A stretch of 49,157 bases of DNA from Lactobacillales bacterium (lineage in GTDB: Bacteria > Bacillota > Bacilli > Lactobacillales > Streptococcaceae). Numbering within the stretch: the stretch's first letter is position 1; every line of letters begins with the position of its first letter. The notes under the pieces are model-generated. The model did not search any database, was not told the DNA's origin, and worked only from the letters and a program-made list of their open reading frames with translations. Position numbers and translations under genes: made by a program. Location of the stretch: the NCBI GenBank assembly GCA_031288715.1, contig JAITQW010000024.1, forward strand, positions 1 through 49,157. The letters are read 5' to 3'. Positions 16,970-26,496 of the stretch are shown one piece after another.

Positions 16970-17125
16970 TTACTTTTTATAATCATGCTCTACATGTTTT
17001 TGGGCAATAACTGTCTTCCCTCCCCCAGCAACCTGCATTGAATCTACAAAATTATCTAAAATAGCCTGCCACCAACTGCTGTTTCTAGCAATTTGATTCC
17101 TTCTTGATAATTTGAATTTCTCCAT
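16970..17125 (-). CDS. Small peptide (51 aa) with Gly-Gly-Gly motif, possible secreted peptide precursor
   Basis: A 51-codon gene with a perfect AGGAGG at 17134-17139, eight bases before the ATG, and a shared terminator downstream, so expression is likely. The product starts MEKFKLSRRNQIARN, has a WW pair near residue 18, then VAGGG near residues 32-36 and a hydrophilic tail ending HDYKK. A double-glycine leader cleaved after VAGG would release a 16-residue peptide. However, the leader fits the LxxxE pattern only partly, and no peptidase-ABC transporter is linked. It lies after the comFA-comFC operon. I do not recognise a family; pheromone, bacteriocin-like peptide or ordinary small protein are all possible. 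Confidence 0.6.
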   Translation of the reverse strand: MEKFKLSRRNQIARNSSWWQAILDNFVDSMQVAGGGKTVIAQKHVEHDYKK

Positions 17126-17384
17126 AATATATTCCTCCTATTTTCACATCTTCGTCGATTGATGCTGATAAGTCTAACAAAAAATGAAAGCATAATTATT
17201 TTATATAAACTATTTTCACTTAATTTATATTTCAAAAATTATAATAGCCTGTTAGTCAGGTATAAAAACAGCGAACTGTAACATAAAACCATCCACCTAG
17301 AATAGAAAAAACATTGTTTCAATACTAGAAATCACGAAACAAATTATACTTATACACTAGTTTCCGAGGAAGCCTAATAAATTC
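17126..17384. other. Spacer between small peptide gene and comFC
   Basis: An AT-rich region expected to contain the promoter of the 51-codon gene. No convincing -35/-10 pair is seen. It also has a short hairpin-forming run CCTG-TTAGT-CAGG near 17250. Confidence 0.3.
17307..17342 (-). terminator. Weak candidate terminator after comFC
   Basis: On the minus strand TTGTTTC and GAAACAA pair across a 15-nt loop, followed by TGTTTTTTC. The stem is short and AT-rich. Confidence 0.4.
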
Positions 17385-18065
17385 TTAGCGTGCCAAAGTA
17401 AACGTTCTAACCTCAGACGGTTGTGCTTCTCTTATCGCATCAAAGCCGTGAAAAAGCGTTCGCCCTGTTGTATAAATATCATCTACTAATAAAACTTTTC
17501 TTTGAAAAATCTTCTCCTTTCCTCCTTCCATCAATTCAAACGACTGCAATTCTTGTAAACGCTCACCTCTCGTTTTATGAGATTGATATTCTCTATCATA
17601 TGGTTTTTTTAACACTTGAAAAAAGGAGATATTGCTGGCTTCAAGCAATCCTTCAACCTGATTAAAACCGCGCAAGAGCATTCGCTTTCTAGAAATAGGA
17701 ATCGGAACCACCAACCATTTCTTATATTTTTTCAAATATCTACGAATTTCCCTGGCAAACACTAACCGCAAACGATAGTCTCCTTGAAATTTATATTTTT
17801 GCATAAATTCTTCCATCGCCTCATTATAAAAATACAAGCTCTCATTTCGAAATTTATATCCTGGATAAAGTTTCTGCCATCTCCTGCAATCTTGACAAAT
17901 TTCATGTGAACAATACTTAAAACAGCTCAAACATACTTTTTTCTTTTCAATTTTCTCAAAAGCAGAAAAACAATGCAAACAACTATACTTCCTTTCGTAT
18001 CTCCACCAAAAATCTGCAATCGTTAGCACATCTTCTTGGAACTTGTTGCACAACAAACAAACCAC
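17385..18065 (-). CDS. comFC: ComF family phosphoribosyltransferase-like competence protein
   Basis: ComFC supports DNA uptake together with the ComFA helicase. The N-terminus has zinc-type Cys pairs (CLLC, CLHC, CLSC, CQDC). The C-terminal half is phosphoribosyltransferase-like, with VVPIPIS, RGFNQVE and the PRPP-binding loop VLLVDDIYTTGRT. The frame is open from GTG 18080, but GTG 18065 follows GTGAGG at nine bases and gives the usual MVCLLC start. It lies 166 bp after comFA, a larger gap than usual for this pair; the gap holds no gene that I can see. Length (226 aa) is normal. Confidence 0.9.
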   Translation of the reverse strand: MVCLLCNKFQEDVLTIADFWWRYERKYSCLHCFSAFEKIEKKKVCLSCFKYCSHEICQDCRRWQKLYPGYKFRNESLYFYNEAMEEFMQKYKFQGDYRLRLVFAREIRRYLKKYKKWLVVPIPISRKRMLLRGFNQVEGLLEASNISFFQVLKKPYDREYQSHKTRGERLQELQSFELMEGGKEKIFQRKVLLVDDIYTTGRTLFHGFDAIREAQPSEVRTFTLAR

Positions 18066-18231
18066 TAAAGCAAACCTCACTTTTCTATTAACAGTCGATT
18101 AATTTAAAAATACCATATCCTTATAGTCATAGTTTTTTTGCTCTATTTCTTTGTCAAAAATCTTCAAAATAAAAGCAAAAATTTCTCCAAATCTATTACT
18201 GCTTTTTAAATTAGTCAACTATAGCAATATC

Positions 18232-19533
18232 TTATTGAATCAATCTTCGCTTTTTCGCCAAATTATTCATCTTCTTAATCTCTTTCCGCGCAGAAATCAT
18301 CGCTTTACTTTTTCCATCATGCAGAAAATAAAGCTTCCCGCCTGGACGCATATGATTTCTACCCACACGTCCACTAATCTGAATCAAGGCAGATTTTGTA
18401 AATATTCTATGATTAGCCCCAAAAATAATTACAGAGATCTTAGGAAAAGTTACTCCCCGTTCTAAAATACTTGTAGTTAGTAAAAAATCATACGAAAAAT
18501 CACGCATATTCTGCACTTTTACGATTCTATCTTTATCCTCAGCAGAGACTGAAGCAAATATTTTTTCAGGAAACTCTTTTTGCAACAATTTTTCTAATTT
18601 ACTCATCCATTCAATACTCGGACAAAATATCAAAAACGGAAAATTATCCATAAAAAGCTCATTCATTATCTTCAGAAACTCTTTTGGAAGCTTTCCACTT
18701 ACCACATACAAATACCATTGATTTACCCATCTAAATTTGGGAACAACCAATTCATGCCTATGAAAACGGGCAGGTAGAATCACCTCTTCTAGTTTACCTC
18801 GACGTGCGCTTTCTAACAAAAATTCTGTAGGAGTTGCCGTTAAATAGATCAATGTTGCTTCCTTTTTTAAGGCATTTTTCACACCTACTTCTAACTTCTT
18901 TTCATTGATAAATGGAAAAGCATCTACCTCATCCACAATAAGAACATCAAAAGCCTGATAAAAACGCAATAATTGATGAGTCGTGGCAATCACTAATGAA
19001 GAGTCGTAATACATCTTCTCATTTTTTCCATGCAAAAGTGCAATTTCTAACTCTTGAAATGCAACACAAATCCGTGGATAAAGCTCTAAACACACATCCA
19101 CTCTAGGACTTACGATTCCTACACGCTTCCCCTGAGACAAAGCTTCTTCAATTCCCATAAAGAGCATCTCTGTTTTTCCAGCTCCTGTCACAGCGTAAAT
19201 TAATAATTTTCCTTGAAATTTTACCGCCTTCACAATTTTTTGAGAAATTTCCTCTTGTTCCTTTGTTAATTCTCCTCTCCATGTACATGTGTTTCTTAGA
19301 CAATGACGTTTTCTTTCTGGAATCCAGTACAGCGAACCCTTACTTCTCACTCTTCCCAGTTCAATACAATGCGGACAAAAATATCCCCCATCAGGGAGAT
19401 ATACCTCATTCTTATCCGAATATTGTTCACAACGCATACATTGAACATATTTATTTTTTAAAACCATTGAAGACATCTCAATGAAATCCGTCGAATCATC
19501 TGGTTTATCCAAAATCCTTCTGCCATATTCCAT
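18232..19533 (-). CDS. comFA: ATP-dependent competence helicase ComFA
   Basis: ComFA is the superfamily-2 DNA translocase that helps pull single-stranded DNA into the cytosol during transformation. An N-terminal four-Cys zinc site (CMRC, CPHC) is followed by Walker A AVTGAGKTEM, the VDEVDAFPF helicase motif II (DEVD box), TATPT (motif III) and QISGRVGRN (motif VI). Length (433 aa) is normal. It precedes comFC in the same direction. The frame is intact, so the late competence machinery could be functional if the other com genes exist. Confidence 0.93.
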   Translation of the reverse strand: MEYGRRILDKPDDSTDFIEMSSMVLKNKYVQCMRCEQYSDKNEVYLPDGGYFCPHCIELGRVRSKGSLYWIPERKRHCLRNTCTWRGELTKEQEEISQKIVKAVKFQGKLLIYAVTGAGKTEMLFMGIEEALSQGKRVGIVSPRVDVCLELYPRICVAFQELEIALLHGKNEKMYYDSSLVIATTHQLLRFYQAFDVLIVDEVDAFPFINEKKLEVGVKNALKKEATLIYLTATPTEFLLESARRGKLEEVILPARFHRHELVVPKFRWVNQWYLYVVSGKLPKEFLKIMNELFMDNFPFLIFCPSIEWMSKLEKLLQKEFPEKIFASVSAEDKDRIVKVQNMRDFSYDFLLTTSILERGVTFPKISVIIFGANHRIFTKSALIQISGRVGRNHMRPGGKLYFLHDGKSKAMISARKEIKKMNNLAKKRRLIQ

Positions 19534-19676
19534 CGCTATTGCGCACCTTAATCTAAAAAACTCATTCCACCCTTATAGTACGCAATTATTTAAAATTTAT
19601 ACTTTAAATTACAATTTTATATCTAAATTTTTACATCTTTAAAAATCCATGCTCTTGTAAGTATCCAAAGAATATA

Positions 19677-21035
19677 CTAATCAACTCCAATTTCCTTACG
19701 TACCACATTGGCAATAGCATCAACATAGTAATCGACTTTTTCTTGTGATTCTGCTTCAGCCATCACTCGCAACAACGCCTCCGTCCCAGAAGGGCGCACC
19801 AAAATTCTTCCATTTCCGTTCATCTCTGCCTTAATCTTCTCAATGATTTCACGAATTGCAGGAACTTTTACAGCATGATTTTTAGTACCATTTTCAACCT
19901 TAACATTCACTAATTTTTGCGGATAAATTGCTATTTCACTTACAAGCTCAGAAAGTTTCTTTCCAGCCTTCTTCATTACATTTAACAACTGAATTCCAGA
20001 TAAAATACCATCTCCAGTGGTATTCAAATCCAATAAAATAATATGACCAGATTGTTCTCCACCAAAATTACATCCTGATCTTCGCATTTCTTCTACTACA
20101 TATCGATCTCCAACAGCTACCACTACATCTTTCATACCCTCAGCCTCCACCGCCTTACGGAATCCAAGATTACTCATGACCGTTGTTACAATCGTATTAT
20201 TCGCAAGTTTTTGCTGTTCTTTCAAAAATTTCCCAATAATGAACATTATTTTATCGCCATCAACAATCTCACCTTGCTCGTCAATTGCAATCACACGATC
20301 TCCATCTCCATCAAAAGCTAGCCCTACATCCATTCCTTCTTCAACAACAAATTTTGCTAACACTTCTGGATGAGTAGAACCCAACCCATCATTGATATTT
20401 AAACCATCTGGACGCATTCCAATTGTTTTAAAATCCGTTTTTAGATCTGCAAATACTTGATTCACTGACATAAATGTTGCCCCATTGGCTGCATCAAGAG
20501 CTACTTTCAATCCATCAAGTAATTCTGTACTCGATTCAATCAAAAATTCATTGTACTTATGAATCCCTTCGGGATAGTTCTCTACCATTCCTAAACCCTC
20601 TGCTGAAGGACGAGGTAAATTGTCTTTCTTTTCAAGCAAATCTTCAATTTCAAGCTCCTGCTCATCCACCAACTTAAAACCATCGCTGCCGAAAAATTTA
20701 ATTCCATTATCACATGCAGGATTGTGTGAAGCAGAAATCATCACTCCTGCAACTGCTTTTTGCGTTCTCGTCAAATAAGCAACTCCTGGCGTTGAAATCA
20801 CTCCTAATTGAAATACTTCAATTCCTACCGACAACAAGCCAGAAATCAATGCCTGCTCCAACAACTGTCCAGACATGCGCGTATCTCGTCCAACTAAAAT
20901 TTGCGCTTGACCAGCGCCTGTGTAATGTTGAGTTAAAACATATCCTCCTACACGACCTAATCGAAAAGCCAACTCTGGTGTCAATTCCAAATTAGCAACT
21001 CCACGAACTCCATCTGTTCCAAAATATTTTCCCAT
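19677..21035 (-). CDS. glmM: Phosphoglucosamine mutase
   Basis: GlmM converts glucosamine-6-phosphate to glucosamine-1-phosphate for peptidoglycan precursor UDP-GlcNAc. Motifs: TDGVRGVAN at the N-terminus, the phosphoserine loop SASHNP (active Ser near residue 103), the metal loop DGDGDR, the sugar loop GGEQSGH and the phosphate loop [12 protein letters not shown]. It is the third gene of the conserved cdaA-cdaR-glmM operon. CdaA binds GlmM in other Firmicutes, linking c-di-AMP to wall synthesis. Length (452 aa) is standard. Confidence 0.97.
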   Translation of the reverse strand: MGKYFGTDGVRGVANLELTPELAFRLGRVGGYVLTQHYTGAGQAQILVGRDTRMSGQLLEQALISGLLSVGIEVFQLGVISTPGVAYLTRTQKAVAGVMISASHNPACDNGIKFFGSDGFKLVDEQELEIEDLLEKKDNLPRPSAEGLGMVENYPEGIHKYNEFLIESSTELLDGLKVALDAANGATFMSVNQVFADLKTDFKTIGMRPDGLNINDGLGSTHPEVLAKFVVEEGMDVGLAFDGDGDRVIAIDEQGEIVDGDKIMFIIGKFLKEQQKLANNTIVTTVMSNLGFRKAVEAEGMKDVVVAVGDRYVVEEMRRSGCNFGGEQSGHIILLDLNTTGDGILSGIQLLNVMKKAGKKLSELVSEIAIYPQKLVNVKVENGTKNHAVKVPAIREIIEKIKAEMNGNGRILVRPSGTEALLRVMAEAESQEKVDYYVDAIANVVRKEIGVD

Positions 21036-21121
21036 TATAAATTTCTCCTATACCTTTAAAATAAATTCTATTCTCATAAAATATTTTTAACTGATTTTTT
21101 ATTGCATTTACTTTAGTACTA

Positions 21122-22105
21122 CTAACTAGAACCAGAGGTTATCTCAGATTTTAGAATAGGTACAACCGTTACTTTAACTTTTTTAGGTTCTACCGAATAC
21201 AACAAATGAGGCAATTCGTAATAGTAAACTTTTTTGTCCGTTATATCCGTTACATCAATCGGAAGTCTTAGAACATCCACTTTATCAATCTCGCGCTTCA
21301 GCCCACTAATTTGAACCTTTTCTACATCTGCAAACATCTGTACTTGCATAACATCTTTACCTAATGTTCCTTGTTGCACCAATTGCAAGCTAACCTGTTT
21401 ACTTGGTTTGTAAACTTCTATATTCAACCCTACTTCTGTTGGTATTGAACGAATACTTACAGGCTTATTGCTGAAATCCAACGCTTTAACAGGTAAAACT
21501 TCCGAATAATCATGATCCAAGGTAACCGTAGGAGGAAGCTCCACTTCCAAATGATCAATAAGATTCAATAACCTTTCTCCTGTAACAATTTCTAATTTCT
21601 CCGGATCAACTCTCACTTTTCCTAATGAAAAACCAGTGCTCAATTGTTCTTCGTTTATTTTAGTTCTAACTTCTAACTTCGCGGTTACTTTCTTATCAAT
21701 GGTCACACTAATTTTTGGGGTTTCAACATTTGCATCTACACTATCATTTAATCCTTCCACTCTAAGAGGTACTTCATGTGTTCCTTCCGCTAAATTAGAA
21801 AAATCAGCTACTACCTTAAACAAACGTGTTGCTTCACTTTCTTCTGTCTCTAACTTAATACGATTATAACTGCTAAGATGAACTTCAACTTCCGTATCAT
21901 ATCCGTAAGCATAAAATTTCTTTTCATTTATTTTCACTTCTATAGGTACATTATGAAGAGTGACATCATATCGCTCCGTTAACTGCTCAGACACAGTATT
22001 TTTTTGCTGATTCATCAAATTTGCATTGACAAATAAAATAAGCGCAATAATGAATGAAAGAAAAAAGTATAATCTTTTATGTTTATTAAACAAAAAAAAA
22101 TTCAT
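21122..22105 (-). CDS. cdaR: CdaA regulatory protein CdaR (YbbR domains)
   Basis: A membrane-anchored extracytoplasmic protein. One N-terminal transmembrane helix (about residues 11-28) precedes at least three YbbR repeats, seen as beta-rich units with the recurring pattern V.V.LP and VRVDPEKLEIVTG. It modulates the diadenylate cyclase CdaA. Its ATG overlaps the cdaA stop by 4 bp (ATGA), so the two are translationally coupled. glmM follows after 86 bp. The length of 327 aa is somewhat shorter than Bacillus CdaR and similar to lactobacillales homologues. Confidence 0.93.
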   Translation of the reverse strand: MNFFLFNKHKRLYFFLSFIIALILFVNANLMNQQKNTVSEQLTERYDVTLHNVPIEVKINEKKFYAYGYDTEVEVHLSSYNRIKLETEESEATRLFKVVADFSNLAEGTHEVPLRVEGLNDSVDANVETPKISVTIDKKVTAKLEVRTKINEEQLSTGFSLGKVRVDPEKLEIVTGERLLNLIDHLEVELPPTVTLDHDYSEVLPVKALDFSNKPVSIRSIPTEVGLNIEVYKPSKQVSLQLVQQGTLGKDVMQVQMFADVEKVQISGLKREIDKVDVLRLPIDVTDITDKKVYYYELPHLLYSVEPKKVKVTVVPILKSEITSGSS

Positions 22106-22980
22106 CTCTTCTCTCCTTTCTTCCTGTAAATTTTATCAAAGAAAGAATAGAAAAAGAATGACTTAGAATCATCTTCTTCATTTTCAACAAAAGAATTTCT
22201 TAAAATCTCAATTGTATCTTCTAATGTAAGTTCTGGTAAAAATGCTCCATCTTTGGTAAGACTAATACCACCAGTTTCTTCAGAAACGACAATTGTAACA
22301 GCATCTACCAATTCGCTTATCCCAATAGCTGCTCGGTGCCTCGTTCCATACTCCTTAGAAATCTTAGTTTTCCCTGTTAAAGGAAAGTACGCCGAAGCCG
22401 CTATAATTTTTTTATCTTTAATAATAACAGCGCCGTCATGAAGAGGAGTATTAGGAATAAAAATATTTATTAATAATTCTTCTGTTAACTCCGCGTCTAA
22501 ATAGATTCCTGTTTCAATATATTCTTGCATACTATCATGCCGCTCAATAGAAATCAATGCTCCAATTCTTCGCTTTGATAAGTATGTGATGGTTTTCTCG
22601 TAAACTAAAAGAATTTGTTCCTTTGACTTAACCTCAGGTAAATTAAACATTGTTTTTCTTCCAAACTTCTCCAAAATCTTTCGCAATTCTGGTTGAAAAA
22701 TAATGATAATCGCGATAATTCCATATGTCATCACTTGATCCATCAACCAAGTTATCGTAATTAAACCAAGTCCCCCACTTAGCCATCGGGCAATCAATAG
22801 GATAAGTATACCTTTAAACAATTGGCTTTCTTTCGTCCCCACTAATGCCTTAACTAAACAATAAAATAAAAACCAAACAATCAGGAAATCTAAAATATTG
22901 ATCCAAAAGTCACCAGAAAAAAAAGCACCTTCAAAAATTTTTTGCCAAAATTGACCATTCCACAACTCGCTCAATTTCAT
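22102..22980 (-). CDS. cdaA: Diadenylate cyclase CdaA
   Basis: CdaA makes the second messenger c-di-AMP from two ATP at the membrane, controlling potassium and osmotic balance. Three N-terminal transmembrane helices (about residues 25-100) are followed by the DAC domain with the catalytic DGA (182-184) in PLHDGAVII and RHRAA (214-218) in GTRHRAAIG. It heads the cdaA-cdaR-glmM operon. Length (292 aa) is typical. Confidence 0.96.
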   Translation of the reverse strand: MKLSELWNGQFWQKIFEGAFFSGDFWINILDFLIVWFLFYCLVKALVGTKESQLFKGILILLIARWLSGGLGLITITWLMDQVMTYGIIAIIIIFQPELRKILEKFGRKTMFNLPEVKSKEQILLVYEKTITYLSKRRIGALISIERHDSMQEYIETGIYLDAELTEELLINIFIPNTPLHDGAVIIKDKKIIAASAYFPLTGKTKISKEYGTRHRAAIGISELVDAVTIVVSEETGGISLTKDGAFLPELTLEDTIEILRNSFVENEEDDSKSFFFYSFFDKIYRKKGEKR

Positions 22981-23151
22981 AGATCTTCCGCCCTTTAATT
23001 ATATTCTACAAGAAGTATAACCTGAATGATTCCTACTTACCAGGTAAGTATAAATTTTAATGAAACTGTATTGAAAAAATGAAAAATCCTTTCTAACGTA
23101 AAGACATAAAGAGCAATAAAAATCACAAAATCTAAAAAACAGCTATAAATA

Positions 23152-23186
23152 TAAAAAAGAAGTCACATCTTCGTGATTTCTTTTTT
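23152..23186 (-). terminator. Terminator after adhE
   Basis: On the minus strand AAGAAATCAC and GTGACTTCTT form a 10-bp stem with one mismatch, flanked by an A-run before and TTTTTT after. It can act on either strand, but only adhE ends nearby. Confidence 0.85.
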
Positions 23187-23224
23187 ATATAATTTAATAA
23201 ATAGAAAATCTTAAAACACTCTTA

Positions 23225-25819
23225 TTATCTTTTATAATCGTAACAAATTTCAATGATCTCTTTCAATTCAGAAATTAATGGTTCTTTAGGATTAGCAGTA
23301 GTACACTGATCCTCATATGCTTTCTCTGCTAAATGATCTACATCTTTTTCCAATTGAGCTTTCGTCACTCCTTGAGCTTTCCAGTTCATTTCAATTCCAC
23401 AGGTAATTCCTAAATCATAAACTTTCTTCGCTAAAGCCTCTACTAACTCAGCAATTGTCTTACCTTTCAGACCGATCACACGACCAATTTCCGCATAATC
23501 TTCATCTGCACGGAAGTAATCATACTTAGGGAACATTGCATGCTTTTTAGGATCTTTTGCATTGTAACGAATTACATGTGGCAAGAGAATCGCATTGGTA
23601 CGTCCATGTGGAATATTCCATTCTCCGCCCACTTTGTGAGCAATTGAATGACCAACTCCCAAGAAGGCATTCGCAAACGCCATACCTGCCATTGTTGATG
23701 CATTATGCATTTTTTCACGCGCCTCATGATCTCCAGTTTTAACTGATTTTTCAAGGTATTCGAATACAATTTTGATCGCTTGCAAACTTAAACCACGAGT
23801 GTAATCAGAAGCCAACACAGAAACATAAGATTCTATCGCATGCGTTAATACGTCCATACCAGTATCAGCTGTAACAGAAGCAGGAACCGACAAAACAAAC
23901 TGCGAATCGATAATAGCTACATCAGGAGTCAACGCATAATCCGCTAATGGGTATTTAGTATGATCTTCAGAATCTGTAATTACCGCAAATGGAGTTACCT
24001 CTGAACCTGTTCCTGAAGTAGTTGGGATACAAACAAGTTTTGTTTTTTGTGCCGCATCAATCTTGTACGTACGTTTACGAATATCCAAGAATTTCTGTTT
24101 CGCACCAAAAAAGTTAGTTTCAGGATGTTCCCAGAACATCCACATTCCCTTAGCTGCATCCATTGCTGAACCACCACCAAGTGCAATGATGGTATCAGGC
24201 TGAAAATTTTGAATCATTTCCAATCCCTTATAAACAGTATCAGTCGACGGATTTGGTTCGACTGATGAAAATACTTCAATTTTTACATCGTTCTTACGCT
24301 TCATCAACTCTTTACGAACAATATCAGCATAACCAAACTGTACCATTCCTGGATCACAAACCAAGAAAACACGATCTAAATTAGGCATTTTTTGCAAATA
24401 TTGAAGAGAATTTTTTTCAAAGTAAATTTTTGGTGGAAGTTTAAACCATTGCATATTATTTCTCCGTTTCGCAAGCGTCTTAACATTAATCAAATTAACT
24501 GCTGACACATTTCTTGATACCGAATTCTTTCCGTAAGATCCACAGCCAAGAGTTAATGATGGTATCATCTCGTTATAAATATTACCAATTCCACCTTCTG
24601 AAGCAGGAGTATTTACCAATAAACGACACGCCTTCATGCGAACTCCAAACTTGATTTGCAGATCTTCATCTTCAGAGTGAATCACCGCCGTATGTCCTAA
24701 TCCACCAAGTTCCAACATAGCTTCACACAAATCAAGACCATTAGCCTCATCTTTTGATTTAATCATTGCAAGTACAGGAGATAATTTTTCACGAGACAAC
24801 GGATATTTTTCACCAACCCCACCTAATTCAGCAATCAACAATTTCGTTCCTTCAGGTATTTTTATTCCTGCTAAATTAGCAATGTATTTCGCAGAAAAGC
24901 CGACAATCTTCGGATTCACAGCATGCTTATCTTCCAACATAACTGTATTTTCTAATTGTTGTAATTCTGACTTTTTAACGATATAGCAGCCGTGCTTTTC
25001 AAATTCCGCCTTCACTTCTTCATAAACTTCTTTGTCAACAATAACAGCCTGTTCGGAAGCACAAATCATTCCGTTATCAAAAGTCTTAGAAACGATCACA
25101 TCATTCACAGCACGTTTAATCTTCGCTGTTTGGTGAATATACGCAGGAGTGTTCCCAGGTCCTACCCCTAAAGCTGGCTTCCCTGTAGAATAGGCAGATT
25201 TTACCATTGCTGCTCCACCTGTTGCTAAAACGGTTGCTATTCCAGAGTGATTCATCAAACCACTAGTTGCATCAAGCGAAGGATGTTCAATCCATTGAAC
25301 ACAATTTTTGGGAGCTCCTGCAGCAATCGCAGCATCTCGTACAATTTCTGCCGCTTTCGCAGAAGAAGTTTGTGCCGATGGATGAAAAGCAAAAATAATA
25401 GGATTTCTTGTTTTTAAAGCAATCATCGCTTTAAAGATAGTCGTAGAAGTCGGATTTGTTGTGGGTGTTACTCCACAAATGACCCCTACAGGTTCCGCAA
25501 TTTCAGTAATTCCTGTTTGTTTATCTTCGCTAATCACTCCAACTGTCTTATCGTGCTTAATGTGATTCCAAATATACTCAGATGCATACATATTCTTGAT
25601 AGCTTTATCTTCGTAAATTCCACGCCCTGTTTCATCTACCGCCATTTTCGCCAACAACATATGCTTATCCAAAGCAGCCATCGCCATCTCATGAACAATA
25701 TGATCGACTTCTTCTTGCGTAAAATCCTCCATCGCCTTCAAAGCAATACTTCCTTTTTTCGCTAGATCATCAATCATCGCCGGTACATCAATTTGACTAG
25801 AATCTTTCGTTTTCACCAT
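23225..25819 (-). CDS. adhE: Bifunctional acetaldehyde-CoA / alcohol dehydrogenase AdhE
   Basis: AdhE reduces acetyl-CoA to acetaldehyde and then ethanol, regenerating NAD in fermentation, and forms long spirosome filaments. The N-terminal aldehyde dehydrogenase half has PVGVICGVTPTTNPTS and catalytic Cys253 in DNGMICASEQ. The C-terminal iron-dependent alcohol dehydrogenase half has GGGSAMDAAK (NAD binding) and metal ligands in THAIESY, GVGHSIAHKVGG and IPHGRTNA. Length 864 aa is full. GGAGG precedes the ATG. It is 17 bp downstream of yajC, which is unlikely to be functionally related, and is followed by a strong terminator. The abundance of this protein fits a facultative fermenter. Confidence 0.97.
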   Translation of the reverse strand: MVKTKDSSQIDVPAMIDDLAKKGSIALKAMEDFTQEEVDHIVHEMAMAALDKHMLLAKMAVDETGRGIYEDKAIKNMYASEYIWNHIKHDKTVGVISEDKQTGITEIAEPVGVICGVTPTTNPTSTTIFKAMIALKTRNPIIFAFHPSAQTSSAKAAEIVRDAAIAAGAPKNCVQWIEHPSLDATSGLMNHSGIATVLATGGAAMVKSAYSTGKPALGVGPGNTPAYIHQTAKIKRAVNDVIVSKTFDNGMICASEQAVIVDKEVYEEVKAEFEKHGCYIVKKSELQQLENTVMLEDKHAVNPKIVGFSAKYIANLAGIKIPEGTKLLIAELGGVGEKYPLSREKLSPVLAMIKSKDEANGLDLCEAMLELGGLGHTAVIHSEDEDLQIKFGVRMKACRLLVNTPASEGGIGNIYNEMIPSLTLGCGSYGKNSVSRNVSAVNLINVKTLAKRRNNMQWFKLPPKIYFEKNSLQYLQKMPNLDRVFLVCDPGMVQFGYADIVRKELMKRKNDVKIEVFSSVEPNPSTDTVYKGLEMIQNFQPDTIIALGGGSAMDAAKGMWMFWEHPETNFFGAKQKFLDIRKRTYKIDAAQKTKLVCIPTTSGTGSEVTPFAVITDSEDHTKYPLADYALTPDVAIIDSQFVLSVPASVTADTGMDVLTHAIESYVSVLASDYTRGLSLQAIKIVFEYLEKSVKTGDHEAREKMHNASTMAGMAFANAFLGVGHSIAHKVGGEWNIPHGRTNAILLPHVIRYNAKDPKKHAMFPKYDYFRADEDYAEIGRVIGLKGKTIAELVEALAKKVYDLGITCGIEMNWKAQGVTKAQLEKDVDHLAEKAYEDQCTTANPKEPLISELKEIIEICYDYKR

Positions 25820-25836
25820 AATTTATTTCCTCCATT

Positions 25837-26100
25837 TTAAGCTGATTCAATCGAGCGAATCGCTGAAGCTTCAAATTCCAAATAAATTCCTTCGCAATCA
25901 AGAGTAATCGTCCCTTTTTCTTTACTTTGCTCATGCAAAAGTCCATGAAGTCCACCAATCGTTATAATTTTATCTCCAGATTTCATTTCATTTAGCTGAG
26001 TTAGACGATCTTGCTGTTGCTTCTTTTGTTGTCTAAACGTCACAACCAACCAAACTACTAAAGCTAATCCAAGAACGAGCATCATCGCATTTCCACCCAT
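25837..26100 (-). CDS. yajC: Preprotein translocase subunit YajC
   Basis: A small membrane protein with one N-terminal transmembrane segment (about residues 5-21), then the family pattern FRQQKKQQQDRLTQLNEMKSGD in charged form and the core KIITIGGLHG. YajC associates with SecDF and the Sec translocon. Length (87 aa) is normal. The gene is close upstream of adhE with the same direction; its usual neighbours tgt/queA are not here. Confidence 0.9.
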   Translation of the reverse strand: MGGNAMMLVLGLALVVWLVVTFRQQKKQQQDRLTQLNEMKSGDKIITIGGLHGLLHEQSKEKGTITLDCEGIYLEFEASAIRSIESA

Positions 26101-26289
26101 TTATTTTTCCTCATCTCTTTCTTTAAAAATAATGAAAATTTTACCAAACAAAGTGTAACAAACTTTGTTTTTTCGTTCAATTACTTATTGATTGTAGTAT
26201 GTATCAATATTTATAAAGCAGTACCTCATATAATATTAACACATACTGCAAGGTGGCACTTTTAACATCTTTGAAATATTTTGATATAT
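26101..26289. other. Spacer upstream of yajC with a hairpin
   Basis: AACAAAGT and ACTTTGTT form a perfect hairpin at about 26146-26172, followed on the plus strand by TTTTTT. It looks like a plus-strand terminator although no plus-strand gene precedes it. On the minus strand it would lie in the yajC leader. No clear promoter pair is visible. Confidence 0.4.
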
Positions 26290-26475
26290 TTAGAGCATAT
26301 TTACTCGTTTCAACTCAAGATAAAAATTTTCGTGATTTCCAGCCAGTAAAATGGATACAATATCTTTCTCCTCAACAGTGTATGCAATTTGATCTTTACC
26401 TGCCAAACCTTCATTACTTCGGCTGTGATAGCGTTCACGTTCAGTAAGGATACAAAACCGTTTGATAAAAGTCAC
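26290..26475 (-). pseudogene. Remnant of a RelE/ParE-superfamily toxin
   Basis: The frame encodes a C-terminal toxin-like segment: RYHSRSNEGLAGKDQIAYTV, then EEKDIVSILLAGNHENFY. Its shape matches the RelE/Txe fold end (basic SR motif, D-RIVYTV strand, then a strand with GNH and a terminal Tyr). The N-terminal half of a normal ~85-95-residue toxin is missing, no antitoxin gene is adjacent, and only a weak GTG start is available next to the polC stop. I therefore call it a relic. The family assignment is by pattern only. Confidence 0.45.
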
Positions 26476-26496
26476 ACCGATTTCGAAAAATGTCTA

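Noticed and set aside
18066-18231. Hidden small gene between comFA and comFC
   Set aside because: Reading both strands shows only short frames without a ribosome site; a TTGACA is present but no matching -10 box.
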